A DNA stretch of 64,000 bases from a virus: the IMG/VR virus record IMGVR_UViG_3300026521_000343, positions 1 through 64,000 of that record. One strand, written 5' to 3'. Positions 33,039 to 40,276 of this stretch are shown here, piece after piece. Positions within the stretch are counted from its first letter, which is position 1. Every line of letters starts with the position of its first letter. The notes below the pieces were generated by a model. The model saw only the letters and a list, made by a program, of their open reading frames with translations, was not told where the DNA came from and did no database searches. The translations under genes were made by a program, and so were the position numbers.

Positions 33039-33169
33039 AATGCACTCCTTAAACAAATTGCAATACCACCCGCTCTCATAATCTTCTTCATAAGCGTTTT
33101 AGCTTGTTTTGCATTATCGAAATAGGTGCTGATCCATTTACCTTGATGTAGTTCTCTTGTTACCCACAT
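33035..33169 (-). CDS. Small hypothetical protein, 44 aa
   Basis: Starts MWVTRELHQGKWISTYFDNA and continues KQAKTLMKKIMRAGGIAICLRSAL. Strong ribosome binding site (AAGGAGAA) and ATGA overlap with the next frame. The compact beta-helix look resembles small phage proteins of unknown role. Confidence 0.5.
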   Translation of the reverse strand: MWVTRELHQGKWISTYFDNAKQAKTLMKKIMRAGGIAICLRSAL

Positions 33170-33181
33170 TTCTAATTCTCC

Positions 33182-33808
33182 TTATACTTTGATATATCTA
33201 TGATTTTTAATACATTTTAAAGTTCTATCTAAATTTTTAAAATTTTTAAAATCAAAAGATGCTTTTTTTGAAAGTCTTGATATTTTACTTTGATTTACTT
33301 TTGTAATAAATGATAATCCAGAAAACGTGCAAATTTTACTTTCTTTCATTTTAACAATTATTGATTCTTTATCATACGCTTCAAGAGTTAAATTTAAAAT
33401 ATTACTATCAATATATTGTATAAAATCATCTACACTTTTAACAAGATGTTTTGTTACAAATTTATGCAACACTATAAATCTTCTATACTTTTCATTATTA
33501 TCGATACCGAATAAAGAGAGCCTATAATTATAATCAAGAGTTAGATTAATTTCTTTGTTATAATAAAATGAAAAATTACAACAAAGGTTATTTAATTCAT
33601 CTAGAAAATTTTTTATTCTAACCATATAATATTCATCTATATTATCTGCACATTTGTCGCAAAAATAATAATCTTTATCAGTTATATCTCTAACAGTTGA
33701 AAAAATATCTCCAACATATAGTTCATTGATATTCATTGTTGATCCATACTCAATAATATTATTATTTCTATATGCATTATCATCTCCACAAATATAACAA
33801 TAGCTCAT
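33182..33808 (-). CDS. Zinc-finger-like protein of unknown function
   Basis: 208 residues, very rich in Asn, Ile and Lys. Two Cys pairs, CYICGDD near the start and FCDKCADN near residue 50, can hold a zinc ion. The C-terminal third (ICTFSGLSFITKVNQSKISRLSKKASF) might be an HTH. It is more AT-rich than the genes beside it, a sign of separate origin. Overlaps the 80-residue gene by four bases. No family recognised. Confidence 0.5.
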   Translation of the reverse strand: MSYCYICGDDNAYRNNNIIEYGSTMNINELYVGDIFSTVRDITDKDYYFCDKCADNIDEYYMVRIKNFLDELNNLCCNFSFYYNKEINLTLDYNYRLSLFGIDNNEKYRRFIVLHKFVTKHLVKSVDDFIQYIDSNILNLTLEAYDKESIIVKMKESKICTFSGLSFITKVNQSKISRLSKKASFDFKNFKNLDRTLKCIKNHRYIKV

Positions 33809-34047
33809 GATAAAGCCTTTATATTCCCTACTAATTTTACATTTTTATCTTTTAGCTCATTTGCAGCCTTAACAGCATTTATTTCTGTCTTATAGCTTTC
33901 TATTATTTGGTGAGACATTTTAGACATCGCAATAGCTTCGTTACTATCACATTCTCCAGCTCTTAACTTAATCATTTGCTCGAACATAAACTTTCTTAAT
34001 GTTGCCAATGTATTATCTGCCTTTTCTTGCTCAGTAATAATTTCCAT
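33805..34047 (-). CDS. Hypothetical helical protein, 80 aa
   Basis: 80 residues, all helical (LRKFMFEQMIKLRAGECDSNEAIAMSKMSHQIIESYKTEINAV). Similar small proteins occur at the head of phage recombination operons. Good ribosome binding site (AAAAGGA). Function unknown. Confidence 0.5.
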   Translation of the reverse strand: MEIITEQEKADNTLATLRKFMFEQMIKLRAGECDSNEAIAMSKMSHQIIESYKTEINAVKAANELKDKNVKLVGNIKALS

Positions 34048-34049
34048 AA

Positions 34050-34163
34050 CTAATCCTTTTTATTATCATAATACTCAAAAATAAATATAGTAATTACTGT
34101 AAATAGCCACAGCAACACCACGCCAAAAATCCCATAAATCATATTGAAATAATATTCAGTCAT
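34050..34163 (-). CDS. Small membrane protein, 37 aa
   Basis: Starts MTEYYFNMIYGIFGVV; residues 8-30 form one membrane span and the tail is charged (EYYDNKKD). ATG overlaps the stop of the 43-residue gene. Function unknown. Confidence 0.45.
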   Translation of the reverse strand: MTEYYFNMIYGIFGVVLLWLFTVITIFIFEYYDNKKD

Positions 34164-34291
34164 CGAAGTGCCAATTCTAAGCACAGTGCAAAAATAATTG
34201 ATATAACAATACTTTCTATAAATAGAGATTTAATAGGGTGCTTCATACACCATCGCCAATAATTTCGCTCTACCTCATTAAAACTTTTCAT
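34160..34291 (-). CDS. First leftward P2 gene: small membrane protein, 43 aa
   Basis: 43 residues: an amphipathic start (MKSFNEVERNYWRWCMKH) and one span (about 23-41, LFIESIVISIIFALCLELA). The ribosome binding site AAAAAAGGAG lies in an inverted repeat with the upstream leader, so translation may be controlled. Function unknown. Confidence 0.5.
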   Translation of the reverse strand: MKSFNEVERNYWRWCMKHPIKSLFIESIVISIIFALCLELALR

Positions 34292-34296
34292 AATAT

Positions 34297-34412
34297 CTCC
34301 TTTTTTGAACTTAAAAAGCTCACGACACACATCAAGGAAAAAATGATAAAACCTTTTAAAAACAAAATATCGAGTTCAAAATAAAGGAGTAACTATTTTT
34401 TTTAATGTGTGT
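34297..34412 (-). promoter_or_regulatory. Leader with RBS-sequestering interleaved repeats
   Basis: On the minus strand, in order: ACACACAT, CTCCTTTATTTTGAAC, ATGTGTGT, GTTCAAAAAAGGAG. The first and third pair (34405-34412 with 34325-34332), and the second and fourth pair (34374-34389 with 34297-34310, 14 pairs with a 2-nt bulge). The pairs interleave as in a pseudoknot, and the last strand is the ribosome binding site of the first leftward gene. Confidence 0.5.
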
Positions 34413-34648
34413 AATCAACTTTTTTAGAAACACACCGTTCGGAATTTAGCTGAATTGGAGATGTGCTTCATCAAAAAGTTTAAATCGGTTTATTTAGTGA
34501 CCGAAATTCTATTTTAATCCATTCACTATCTAGGACTTATAAATAAATATTAAGAAATAAAATCTCTTAAATAACTCAAACAAAAAGCTAAACTTCTCGT
34601 TTGCATAGGAAAATTATAATAGAATATTTCTTAAATGTTTATTAATTT
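34413..34648. other. P2 divergent control region, no gene seen
   Basis: About 240 bases, very AT-rich, between the leftward leader and the rightward operator. An extended -10-like TATAAT (in AAAATTATAATAG near 34614) may start rightward transcription. I find no ORF with a ribosome binding site, no tRNA and no repressor gene. Confidence 0.4.
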
Positions 34649-34682
34649 AGTAATACCTTTTACAATTTGTAAAGTAATACCT
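34649..34682. promoter_or_regulatory. P2 operator: paired direct repeats around a dyad
   Basis: AGTAATACCT occurs at 34649-34658 and 34673-34682, 24 bases apart, and the dyad TTTACAA-T-TTGTAAA (34659-34673) lies between. The dyad is close to the TTTACA-AAA-TGTAAA site of P1. It precedes the first rightward gene by about 50 bases. Probably a binding site for the RHH protein encoded next or for a host regulator. Confidence 0.5.
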
Positions 34683-34734
34683 ATTTAAGGTTAGTTATTG
34701 TAGAATTTCACATATACATATTAAAAGGAATAGA

Positions 34735-34896
34735 ATGAAAGTGTTTTCAATAAAGCTGAATGAGGCTGATTATAATCTACTAAGGACCGCTGCAATGAAG
34801 TCATATGATGCAGATAAGCATAAGAAGTCTTACGGGGTTGGAACGTTTATTAAAGAGGCTTCAATTTCAAAAGCTAAAAGGGTGGTTAAAAAATGA
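34735..34896 (+). CDS. Small RHH-like regulator, 53 aa
   Basis: 53 residues: a beta strand (MKVFSIKLNEADYNLL) followed by two helices with the GVGTFIKEASISKA stretch typical of ribbon-helix-helix proteins. Ribosome binding site AAAAGGAAT. First gene after the operator, so probably an autoregulator of the P2 rightward operon. ATG overlaps next gene's stop/start (ATGATAAG). Confidence 0.5.
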   Translation: MKVFSIKLNEADYNLLRTAAMKSYDADKHKKSYGVGTFIKEASISKAKRVVKK

Positions 34897-35231
34897 TAAG
34901 TAAAGAATTATTAAGTGCTGTTACAGGAATGGAATGCAGTGAAGGAAGAGAATTATATGGGAAATGGAGCAACAAGATAGAGTTCTCTATATCTAAGCAC
35001 AATCATTTTAACTATGCAGTAAAAGATACGATTAACATCTATGAACTTGCGTATAAATGCAAAAAATGGGCTTTAAAGAATAATGTAAAATTGTGGTCAA
35101 TCTTAGATAGTTACAATAGTGCAATAGTGAGAATTAATGAAATTAGCAAAAGAGAATTTTATTCACACACAGAGCCAGATGCAATATTTAAAGCTTGTGA
35201 ATGGATATTAGAAAATAAAGATAAGAAATAA
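34893..35231 (+). CDS. Hypothetical early protein, paralogue of 43536 gene
   Basis: 112 residues. Start ISKELLSAVTGMEC, middle TINIYELAYKCKKWALKNN and end HTEPDAIFKACEWILENKDKK have close parallels in the protein encoded at 43536 (LLSKELLGEVLGRE, DINIYELANLCKEWAFTKN, KTEPESVFKVCKWVHDQIKEK). Two members of one family in a single phage suggests duplication with divergence. Function unknown. Confidence 0.55.
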   Translation: MISKELLSAVTGMECSEGRELYGKWSNKIEFSISKHNHFNYAVKDTINIYELAYKCKKWALKNNVKLWSILDSYNSAIVRINEISKREFYSHTEPDAIFKACEWILENKDKK

Positions 35232-35446
35232 TGGATAACATCGCACAACTAAACACACAGCTAGACAGAGATAAAGTGCTAGACAATGCTATTTATTATG
35301 CAATATGCGGGCTACACGGCTTAAAAGATGGTGACACTATTACAAGTGTGGTGAGGCTTGAAATTGCTATGTATTATATTCAGAGAGCTATTAACAATAT
35401 TAAGGAGAATAAGAACTATGAATCAAAAACAAAGAATACTAACTGA
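35231..35446 (+). CDS. Hypothetical protein, 71 aa
   Basis: 71 residues, helical (LDRDKVLDNAIYYAICGLHGLKDGDTITSVVRLEIAMYYIQRAINNI). Starts on the last base of the previous stop (TAATGG) and overlaps the next gene by 29 bases. No family recognised. Confidence 0.5.
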   Translation: MDNIAQLNTQLDRDKVLDNAIYYAICGLHGLKDGDTITSVVRLEIAMYYIQRAINNIKENKNYESKTKNTN

Positions 35447-35642
35447 CTTGTTAAAAGGCTTACACGTCAATATGCTTAACGACCTGGAACGATACGGAAG
35501 CAGTTGCAGAAGCAGAATATCCGAACTACGTGCTAGTGGTTACCCAATAAAAGATTATTTTGAACTTTCACCAAACGGAAGCAGATACAAAGTTTATTTT
35601 CTTGATGCGGAATATCTAAAGGAGTATCACAATGCAAAATAA
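35418..35642 (+). CDS. HTH_39-like DNA-binding protein
   Basis: 74 residues from ATG 35418 with AAGGAG upstream. ILTDLLKGLHVNMLNDLERYGSS and SRISELRASGYPI follow the HTH_39 pattern, ending in a wing (NGSRYKVYFLD). Same family type as the P1 protein at 6649. Probably regulatory. Confidence 0.55.
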   Translation: MNQKQRILTDLLKGLHVNMLNDLERYGSSCRSRISELRASGYPIKDYFELSPNGSRYKVYFLDAEYLKEYHNAK

Positions 35643-35844
35643 AGAGAAGTTGGAAGAGTTGAAACGAGATCACGACATAGAAATCAGAATGAGAACTGAT
35701 TTTGAGTTTGCACTTGAAACAATATCGGAGAAACACAACATCACAGCGGATGATATTTCAAATTTTAAAGATACTATTACGGAATTAAAAGAGTATTGGA
35801 ACGACATTAGTTGTGATGAGGTTTTTGAAGCTGTTTTGTCGTAG
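35632..35844 (+). CDS. Hypothetical acidic protein, 70 aa
   Basis: 70 residues, acidic and helical (EELKRDHDIEIRMRTDFEFALETISEKHNITADDIS). Last gene before a promoter and structured leader. No family recognised. Confidence 0.5.
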   Translation: MQNKEKLEELKRDHDIEIRMRTDFEFALETISEKHNITADDISNFKDTITELKEYWNDISCDEVFEAVLS

Positions 35845-35872
35845 CAAAGTTTTTAATTAAGCTTTGTTTTGG

Positions 35873-35878
35873 TATAAT
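35873..35878 (+). promoter_or_regulatory. Promoter -10 of replication genes
   Basis: TATAAT preceded by TTTTGG (extended -10), no clear -35. Predicted start near 35885, about seven bases before the first stem of the pseudoknot-like leader. It should drive the DnaB-N, organiser and helicase genes. Confidence 0.55.
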
Positions 35879-35891
35879 TACAGCATACAAA

Positions 35892-35964
35892 ATTCAATAA
35901 ATGCAAGTTCATAACTTAGCGGTCTCGCTTGCATTTATTGAGTCTTGAAGTGAAGAGACCGCTA
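35892..35964 (+). ncRNA. Pseudoknot-like leader RNA 1
   Basis: Stem 1 pairs 35892-35907 with 35928-35943 (16 pairs, core CAATAAATGCAAG/CTTGCATTTATTG). Its loop holds TAGCGGTCTC (35917-35926), which is exactly complementary to GAGACCGCTA downstream (35955-35964). The stems interleave, so they form an H-type pseudoknot or compete. TAGCGGT recurs at 36005-36011, next to the ribosome binding site of the following gene, giving a possible alternative partner. Confidence 0.6.
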
Positions 35965-36027
35965 TCCTTCACATATAAAACAATCAAACTCTAAAATTAA
36001 AATCTAGCGGTAACTAAAGGTTACATA

Positions 36028-36396
36028 ATGGAAAATAAAATATACAAGGCTTCTGCTACATACGACATAGAAAAATCTATAATAGTATCAGTAATAGAAA
36101 ATAGCTTTATTGGTAACGATAATAGAATAGTTGATGTTTCTCTTAATAGCTCTTATTTTAACGATAGTTTTCATAAGTTGATAGTCAATGCCATAAATAG
36201 ATTAAAAGAGCTTGGAGAGCCTATAGACTCAGATTTTATACGACTTAAGTTTATAGAGGTTAAAAAATGGAATACTGATTATGATAATAAATTGATTGAA
36301 ATTATGTATCATAATCCAATAGGTACACTTGATCTGTTTAATAGCTATTATTCAAAACTTAAGAAACTAAATAACAGCAAGGTGGCAATGATATGA
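36028..36396 (+). CDS. Stand-alone DnaB N-terminal-like domain protein
   Basis: 122 residues. YDIEKSIIVSVIENSF, YFNDSFHKLIVNAINRLKELGEPIDSDFIRLKF and YHNPIGTLDLFNSYYSKLKKLN parallel the N-terminal domain of the P1 helicase (for example LSSIIFEP, FYLPSHSHIYTAV, IPIDEEFIKREL, NPIANIKAYIEEV). The ATPase part is encoded two genes later. The DnaB N domain binds primase and stabilises the hexamer ring, so the pair may work as a split helicase. Overlaps the next gene by four bases. Confidence 0.6.
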   Translation: MENKIYKASATYDIEKSIIVSVIENSFIGNDNRIVDVSLNSSYFNDSFHKLIVNAINRLKELGEPIDSDFIRLKFIEVKKWNTDYDNKLIEIMYHNPIGTLDLFNSYYSKLKKLNNSKVAMI

Positions 36397-37052
36397 AAAA
36401 AGCATTTAATTTTTATGCTTCTTATGATGAAGTATTTCAGGAACTTGATTTAAATCAAAAAGGAATAATGATAAATGCTATCTTAGACGTTCAGTTTTTA
36501 AGAAAACATATAGATGATATATCATTCAAAGATAAGATACTTTCTATAGTATGGAAAGGTATGAAGCACAGTATTTTAAAACAGATAGATGGATATTGTA
36601 GAGCAAATAAAACACCCTATAATAGGGAGCTTTTTGCCCCTAAGGCAGACTTTCAACCTAGCCCTAAGGCAGACTTTCAACCTAGCCCCAAGCAAGTACA
36701 AGTACAAGTACAAGAGGAAGAACAAGAGCCTATTGTCCAAACTAAAAGTTTAGACGCTAGTTTTAAAATTGCAGAGTATTTATTAAATAACATCTTAAAG
36801 TTAAATACATCTTTTAAGAGACCTAACCTAAATACATGGGCTAAAGATATTGACAAAGCTATAAGAATTGACAATAGAACAGAAGAACAACTAAAATATT
36901 GTATTGACTGGATATATTCACATGAAGGAAGCTTTTGGCAAAAAAATATCTTAAGTGGGAAAAAACTAAGAGAAAAGTTTGATACAATAAATATGCAAAT
37001 GATTACAAAAGATAATAGTCAAACATCAGGGAACATAATATGCAACTGGTAG
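36393..37052 (+). CDS. Replisome organiser / helicase-loader-like protein
   Basis: 219 residues. The N-terminus (KKAFNFYASYDEVFQELDLNQKGIMINAI...SIVWKGMK) looks like DUF6291. A repetitive linker (PKADFQPS twice, then QVQVQVQ) leads to a C-terminal domain (RPNLNTWAKDIDKAIRIDNRTEEQLKYCIDWIYSHEGSFWQKNILSGKKLREKFD) typical of phage replisome organisers. It should bind the origin and load the helicase. Mid-gene repeats may be origin iterons. Confidence 0.65.
   Translation: MKKAFNFYASYDEVFQELDLNQKGIMINAILDVQFLRKHIDDISFKDKILSIVWKGMKHSILKQIDGYCRANKTPYNRELFAPKADFQPSPKADFQPSPKQVQVQVQEEEQEPIVQTKSLDASFKIAEYLLNNILKLNTSFKRPNLNTWAKDIDKAIRIDNRTEEQLKYCIDWIYSHEGSFWQKNILSGKKLREKFDTINMQMITKDNSQTSGNIICNW
36638..36714 (+). 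repeat. Tandem repeats inside replisome organiser gene
   Basis: A 24-base unit (starting CCCTAAGGCAGACTTTCAAC) is present twice in tandem at 36638-36661 and 36662-36685, followed by CAAGTA three times at 36693-36710. In frame they encode PKADFQPS repeats and QV repeats. Possible replication origin, by analogy with lambda O and the similar P1 gene; simple tandem expansion in a linker is the alternative. Confidence 0.45.
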
Positions 37053-38020
37053 ATAAATTTGAAGAGTTAGCAAAAGAAATAAGAGAAATTACTCTTGCAG
37101 TAGATAGTGCAACTAAACAAGAAAATTGGGATCAAGTAACAGTATTAAAAAGAGAACTATACACAAAGAAAATAGAACAAATAGATGAACTTGAGAGTGA
37201 AAATGCTTTAGCCTCAACACTTACAGCAAAGCAATTAAGAGGCGATGTTGAGGCAAGACCACATATCCCTAGATATGAAACAGGGATAGGAGCACTTGAC
37301 GAAAAGTTAAAAGGTGGAATTGAATCTGGTACATTTATTCAGCTAGCTGGCGAAAGTTTTGCAGGAAAAACACACTTAACATTAGAGATATTATCAAACA
37401 TTTCTAATGCGAATAAAGTTTTGTTTTTTAACTTTGAAATGGGTGATACTAGAATTTCAAATAGACTATACAAGTTGCTAACAACAGAAAAGCAATGGAA
37501 TAATTTTCTAATAAATTCAAAAGCACGAAAGATAAATGATATTATAAAGGAGATAAAAAGTCGAGCAAGAGATGGCATCAGATTTTTTGCAATTGACTCT
37601 AAAATGAAAATTGAAGTACCTAGTGAAAATGATGCTTATAAAGCTATAAATGAAATATCAAAACAGTTGTCTAAAGTTGCACAACAAGAAGAGATAATTA
37701 TTTTCTTGATTAATCAAATGAATGAAGAAGATCAAAAAAATAATAGACTGGCATTTAAAGGAAGTGGAGATCAGATGTACGACACAGATATAGCCTTGTT
37801 TTATATGGTAAAAAAAGAAAAGAATGTAAACCCTGAACAATGGAAGCGAACTTTAGTTTGTAGAAAAAACAGGCAAGATGAAATATTATTTAGTGTCGAT
37901 TTACATTTAGACCATACAGGCAAAACAGTAGGAGATGGTGTTGCATATTCGTATGAAAATATAAAGCAGCCAGAAGTTACAGAGTACAATCAAAACAATA
38001 TCTCAATGAGTGTACTTTAG
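37040..38020 (+). CDS. Replicative helicase ATPase (DnaB C-terminal type)
   Basis: 326 residues. An N-terminal coiled coil (about 1-60) replaces the DnaB N domain. The RecA-like core has GIGALDEKLKGGIESGTFIQLAGESFAGKTHLTL (Walker A about 107-114), KVLFFNFEMGD, IRFFAIDS (Walker B) and IIIFLINQMNEED, as in DnaB. The N domain is encoded separately at 36028. It overlaps the organiser gene by 13 bases. Unwinds the phage replication fork. Confidence 0.75.
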   Translation: MQLVDKFEELAKEIREITLAVDSATKQENWDQVTVLKRELYTKKIEQIDELESENALASTLTAKQLRGDVEARPHIPRYETGIGALDEKLKGGIESGTFIQLAGESFAGKTHLTLEILSNISNANKVLFFNFEMGDTRISNRLYKLLTTEKQWNNFLINSKARKINDIIKEIKSRARDGIRFFAIDSKMKIEVPSENDAYKAINEISKQLSKVAQQEEIIIFLINQMNEEDQKNNRLAFKGSGDQMYDTDIALFYMVKKEKNVNPEQWKRTLVCRKNRQDEILFSVDLHLDHTGKTVGDGVAYSYENIKQPEVTEYNQNNISMSVL

Positions 38021-38054
38021 TATAAAAACAAGAAATATTTAACTTTATCTTTGA

Positions 38055-38060
38055 TACAAT
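38055..38060 (+). promoter_or_regulatory. Promoter -10 upstream of second structured leader
   Basis: TACAAT preceded by TTTGA. Predicted start near 38067, about five bases before the first stem of leader 2, the same relation as at 35873-35892. Confidence 0.45.
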
Positions 38061-38071
38061 ACTTATGTAGA

Positions 38072-38140
38072 AAGTTTATGCGAGGAGTCTATCTACACGC
38101 TCCCCAGCACTAGACTCTTCACATAAATTTAGTCTGGGGA
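38072..38140 (+). ncRNA. Pseudoknot-like leader RNA 2, covers RBS
   Basis: Stem 1 pairs 38072-38091 with 38111-38130 (19 pairs with one C/A mismatch; core GAGTCTA/TAGACTC and AAGTTTATG/CATAAATTT). Its 19-nt loop holds TCCCCAG (38101-38107), complementary to CTGGGGA (38134-38140). The latter contains the ribosome binding site of the ATG at 38149, so stem 2 would block translation. Same topology as leader 1. Confidence 0.6.
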
Positions 38141-38148
38141 TGCTACAC

Positions 38149-38796
38149 ATGAAAAACATATTATTCAACACAGAAATGACAAAAGCTATATTAGACGGTA
38201 AAAAAACTCAAACAAGAAGAGTTGCAAAAGTCTATGATGTAGATCCATATTATGTAAAAGACAATATAGATGAAGTTATAAAAAAGCACTCCAAGTATCA
38301 AAAAGGTGATATTCTTTGGGTAAGAGAACCTGCAAAGGTTATCGACTATATAGAATCAAATATTACAATGAAAGTTGAGTATGTTGATGGAGAAACTAAA
38401 ATAATTGATATACCAGAAAGATTTTTAGATGAGAATGGATATATAAAAGCTTCTTGGATTAAAAATATGAAAGGCATTCCAAACGGATGTATAAAGGAGA
38501 TGGCTCGTATCTTTTTAAAGATTACAGATGTTCGTGTCGAGAGATTGCAAGATATTACTTATCAAGATATTTTATACGAGGGAAAAAATGATCCATATGC
38601 GGATGTTTATGGCACAGGATGGTTGGAAAATAAAGCAACTTTAATATCCCCACAAGATAGTGAGTTTAAGCAAATAAGTGATTGGATTATAATGTGGTGG
38701 ATAAATCTGTGGAACAAAACATCACCAAGAAGTTATAAATGGGATGATAATCCTTATGTATTTGTTTATGAATTTGAAAGAGTAAATAATGACTAA
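38149..38796 (+). CDS. ASCH-domain-like phage protein
   Basis: 215 residues from ATG 38149 (MKNILFNTEMTKAILDGKKTQTRRV), a start matching phage proteins of the ASCH/PUA-like type; GDILWVREPAKV, EMARIFLKITDVRVERLQDITYQDILYEG and WINLWNKTSPRSYKWDDNPYVFVYEFERV complete the pattern. Such proteins may bind RNA or modified bases; role in phages unknown. ATG 38140 is an alternative. A structured leader with its own promoter precedes it. Confidence 0.65.
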   Translation: MKNILFNTEMTKAILDGKKTQTRRVAKVYDVDPYYVKDNIDEVIKKHSKYQKGDILWVREPAKVIDYIESNITMKVEYVDGETKIIDIPERFLDENGYIKASWIKNMKGIPNGCIKEMARIFLKITDVRVERLQDITYQDILYEGKNDPYADVYGTGWLENKATLISPQDSEFKQISDWIIMWWINLWNKTSPRSYKWDDNPYVFVYEFERVNND

Positions 38797-39283
38797 CTTA
38801 CAAAAAGCAATATCAGCAGCGACATTAATGAATACTCTATTTTTTGAGTATAAAGCAGGACAACTCAACACAACCGGCGAGAAAGTTCGCAAAAAGGTAG
38901 CTAAATTTATGAGACAGCGTGCAAAGTCAAACAAGAGTGACTATATCTTTTCAGTGCAAAAAACAGACGAGGCTTGGAGAGCAACTATAGACCACTTTGC
39001 AAAATACAAAATGAAAATTGAAGCAAAAACTACAATTTCAGCAATCTACAACTACTTTGCTCCAGAAATGCAAAAGTTTCTAAAACTAAGTGAAAAGCAA
39101 ATGGAAAAGTTTGCGATTGACTCGACAAGTGATGCAGAAGCAGAAGCTAACAGTAGCACAGTTGTTGATTATCTCGTGCAACAGATGGGGATAGAAAAGA
39201 AAAAAAGTGCCTTTGCAGGTAAAAAATTGACAATAAAAAACAATATTATCTTAGATGGTAAAATTGTTAAGGATGGTTTTTAG
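38789..39283 (+). CDS. Hypothetical protein, 164 aa
   Basis: 164 residues, basic and helical (GEKVRKKVAKFMRQRAKSNKSDYIF, FAPEMQKFLKLSEKQMEKFAID), with a beta C-terminus (KLTIKNNIILDGKIVKDGF). Overlaps the ASCH-like gene by eight bases. No family recognised. Confidence 0.5.
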   Translation: MTNLQKAISAATLMNTLFFEYKAGQLNTTGEKVRKKVAKFMRQRAKSNKSDYIFSVQKTDEAWRATIDHFAKYKMKIEAKTTISAIYNYFAPEMQKFLKLSEKQMEKFAIDSTSDAEAEANSSTVVDYLVQQMGIEKKKSAFAGKKLTIKNNIILDGKIVKDGF

Positions 39284-39284
39284 A

Positions 39285-39509
39285 ATGAAAGAAACATTAA
39301 TCAAAGGAAAAATAACAGATCACTTCAGTTCAGGTCGTACACACTACGCAGATCAAATAGACTTTAAAATTTCAGCGGTACACGAAAATGGAAAACTATC
39401 ACACTTTATTGTGGTTGATAGGAACAACGAACTTGCAATTAATAAGAAGTTTAAAACTGCGTCAGATGCGATTGAGGCAGGTCACGAAAAGTTTATGGGG
39501 TTAGTATGA
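39285..39509 (+). CDS. Hypothetical protein, 74 aa
   Basis: Start at ATG 39285 (MKETLIKGKITDHFSSGR), one base after the previous stop. A small alpha/beta protein (YADQIDFKISAVHENGKLSHFIVVDRNNELAINKKFKTASDAIEAGHEKF). Its TGA overlaps the next gene's ATG. No family recognised. Confidence 0.5.
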   Translation: MKETLIKGKITDHFSSGRTHYADQIDFKISAVHENGKLSHFIVVDRNNELAINKKFKTASDAIEAGHEKFMGLV

Positions 39510-39664
39510 AAGCTACTATATTATTCGCAATAATAATTGCTATTATTTCAATATCAACAATGTTTAATTTGAATAATTTTAGCAAAGAGTATAATAATTT
39601 TACTCTTTTGATTATGATTGTAGCATTTGGTTTTGCTAAAATATTAGAAGATAGAAAGAGTTAG
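39506..39664 (+). CDS. Small two-span membrane protein, 52 aa
   Basis: Two membrane spans (about 3-20, ATILFAIIIAIISISTMF, and 32-46, FTLLIMIVAFGFAK) and a charged end (ILEDRKS). ATGA overlap with the gene before. Function unknown. Confidence 0.5.
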   Translation: MKATILFAIIIAIISISTMFNLNNFSKEYNNFTLLIMIVAFGFAKILEDRKS

Positions 39665-39666
39665 TT

Positions 39667-40215
39667 TTGAGACTAAAAACCTGCAAAAACAAAGAATGTA
39701 AAATAAAATTTGAGCCAGAACGACCAATGCAGACGACTTGTTGTATTGAATGTGCGTTTGCGTATGTTAAACAGCAGAAAGAGAAGCGTGAAGAAGATAA
39801 AAAGAAAGAAGCAAGAAAAGCATTGCGTGAGTATAAAAAGAACGATAAACCTATTCTTCTTCAGTTAGCTCAAAAGCTAGTAAATCAGTATGCAAGAAAA
39901 AGGGACGAGAAAGAAAGGGGAAAAGTATGCTGCACATGCGGACAAACAACGGGGCAGATGGATGGCGGACATTTTTTGCCAACTTCCACATATGGATCAA
40001 TACGGTTTAATACTAATCAAATATTCCAGCAATGCAAAAAGTGTAATCGCTTTAACGGAGGCATGCCAAAAGAGTATAGAATTTTTATGATAGACAGATA
40101 TGGTGTTGAGTATGTAGAAAAGCTAGAATCAACAAAAGGAGAACTACGAAGATATACAGTTGAATACTACACTAAACTTATTAGAGTTGTTAGAAAAAAA
40201 ATTAAAAACATATAA
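39667..40215 (+). CDS. ninG: NinG/Rap-like recombination nuclease
   Basis: 182 residues from a TTG start. A Cys cluster at the N-terminus (CKNKECKIKF, CCIECAFAYV), a basic coiled coil, then CCTCGQTTGQMDGGHFLPTSTYGSIRFNTNQIFQQCKKCNRFNGG (about 93-138), the core of lambda NinG (Rap), an HNH-like nuclease for branched DNA. It complements NinB, ERF and SSB in P2. Confidence 0.85.
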   Translation: MRLKTCKNKECKIKFEPERPMQTTCCIECAFAYVKQQKEKREEDKKKEARKALREYKKNDKPILLQLAQKLVNQYARKRDEKERGKVCCTCGQTTGQMDGGHFLPTSTYGSIRFNTNQIFQQCKKCNRFNGGMPKEYRIFMIDRYGVEYVEKLESTKGELRRYTVEYYTKLIRVVRKKIKNI

Positions 40216-40242
40216 TTTATAAGTAATTAAGTTTACCTTTGA

Positions 40243-40248
40243 TATACT
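40243..40248 (+). promoter_or_regulatory. Promoter -10 and hairpin upstream of small RHH gene
   Basis: TATACT preceded by CTTTGA. CCTTTG (40236-40241) is complemented by CAAAGG (40264-40270 region), the latter being the ribosome binding site of the ATG at 40277. A third case in P2 where a promoter is followed by a short inverted repeat including the RBS. Confidence 0.4.
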
Positions 40249-40276
40249 TTTAACATATAAAAAGCAAAGGAATAGA

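Noticed and set aside
35895-35940. Simple intrinsic terminator at the first P2 leader
   Set aside because: The stem is long and perfect but A/T-rich, with a 20-nt loop and no T run after it; the loop pairs downstream, so a regulatory structure fits better.
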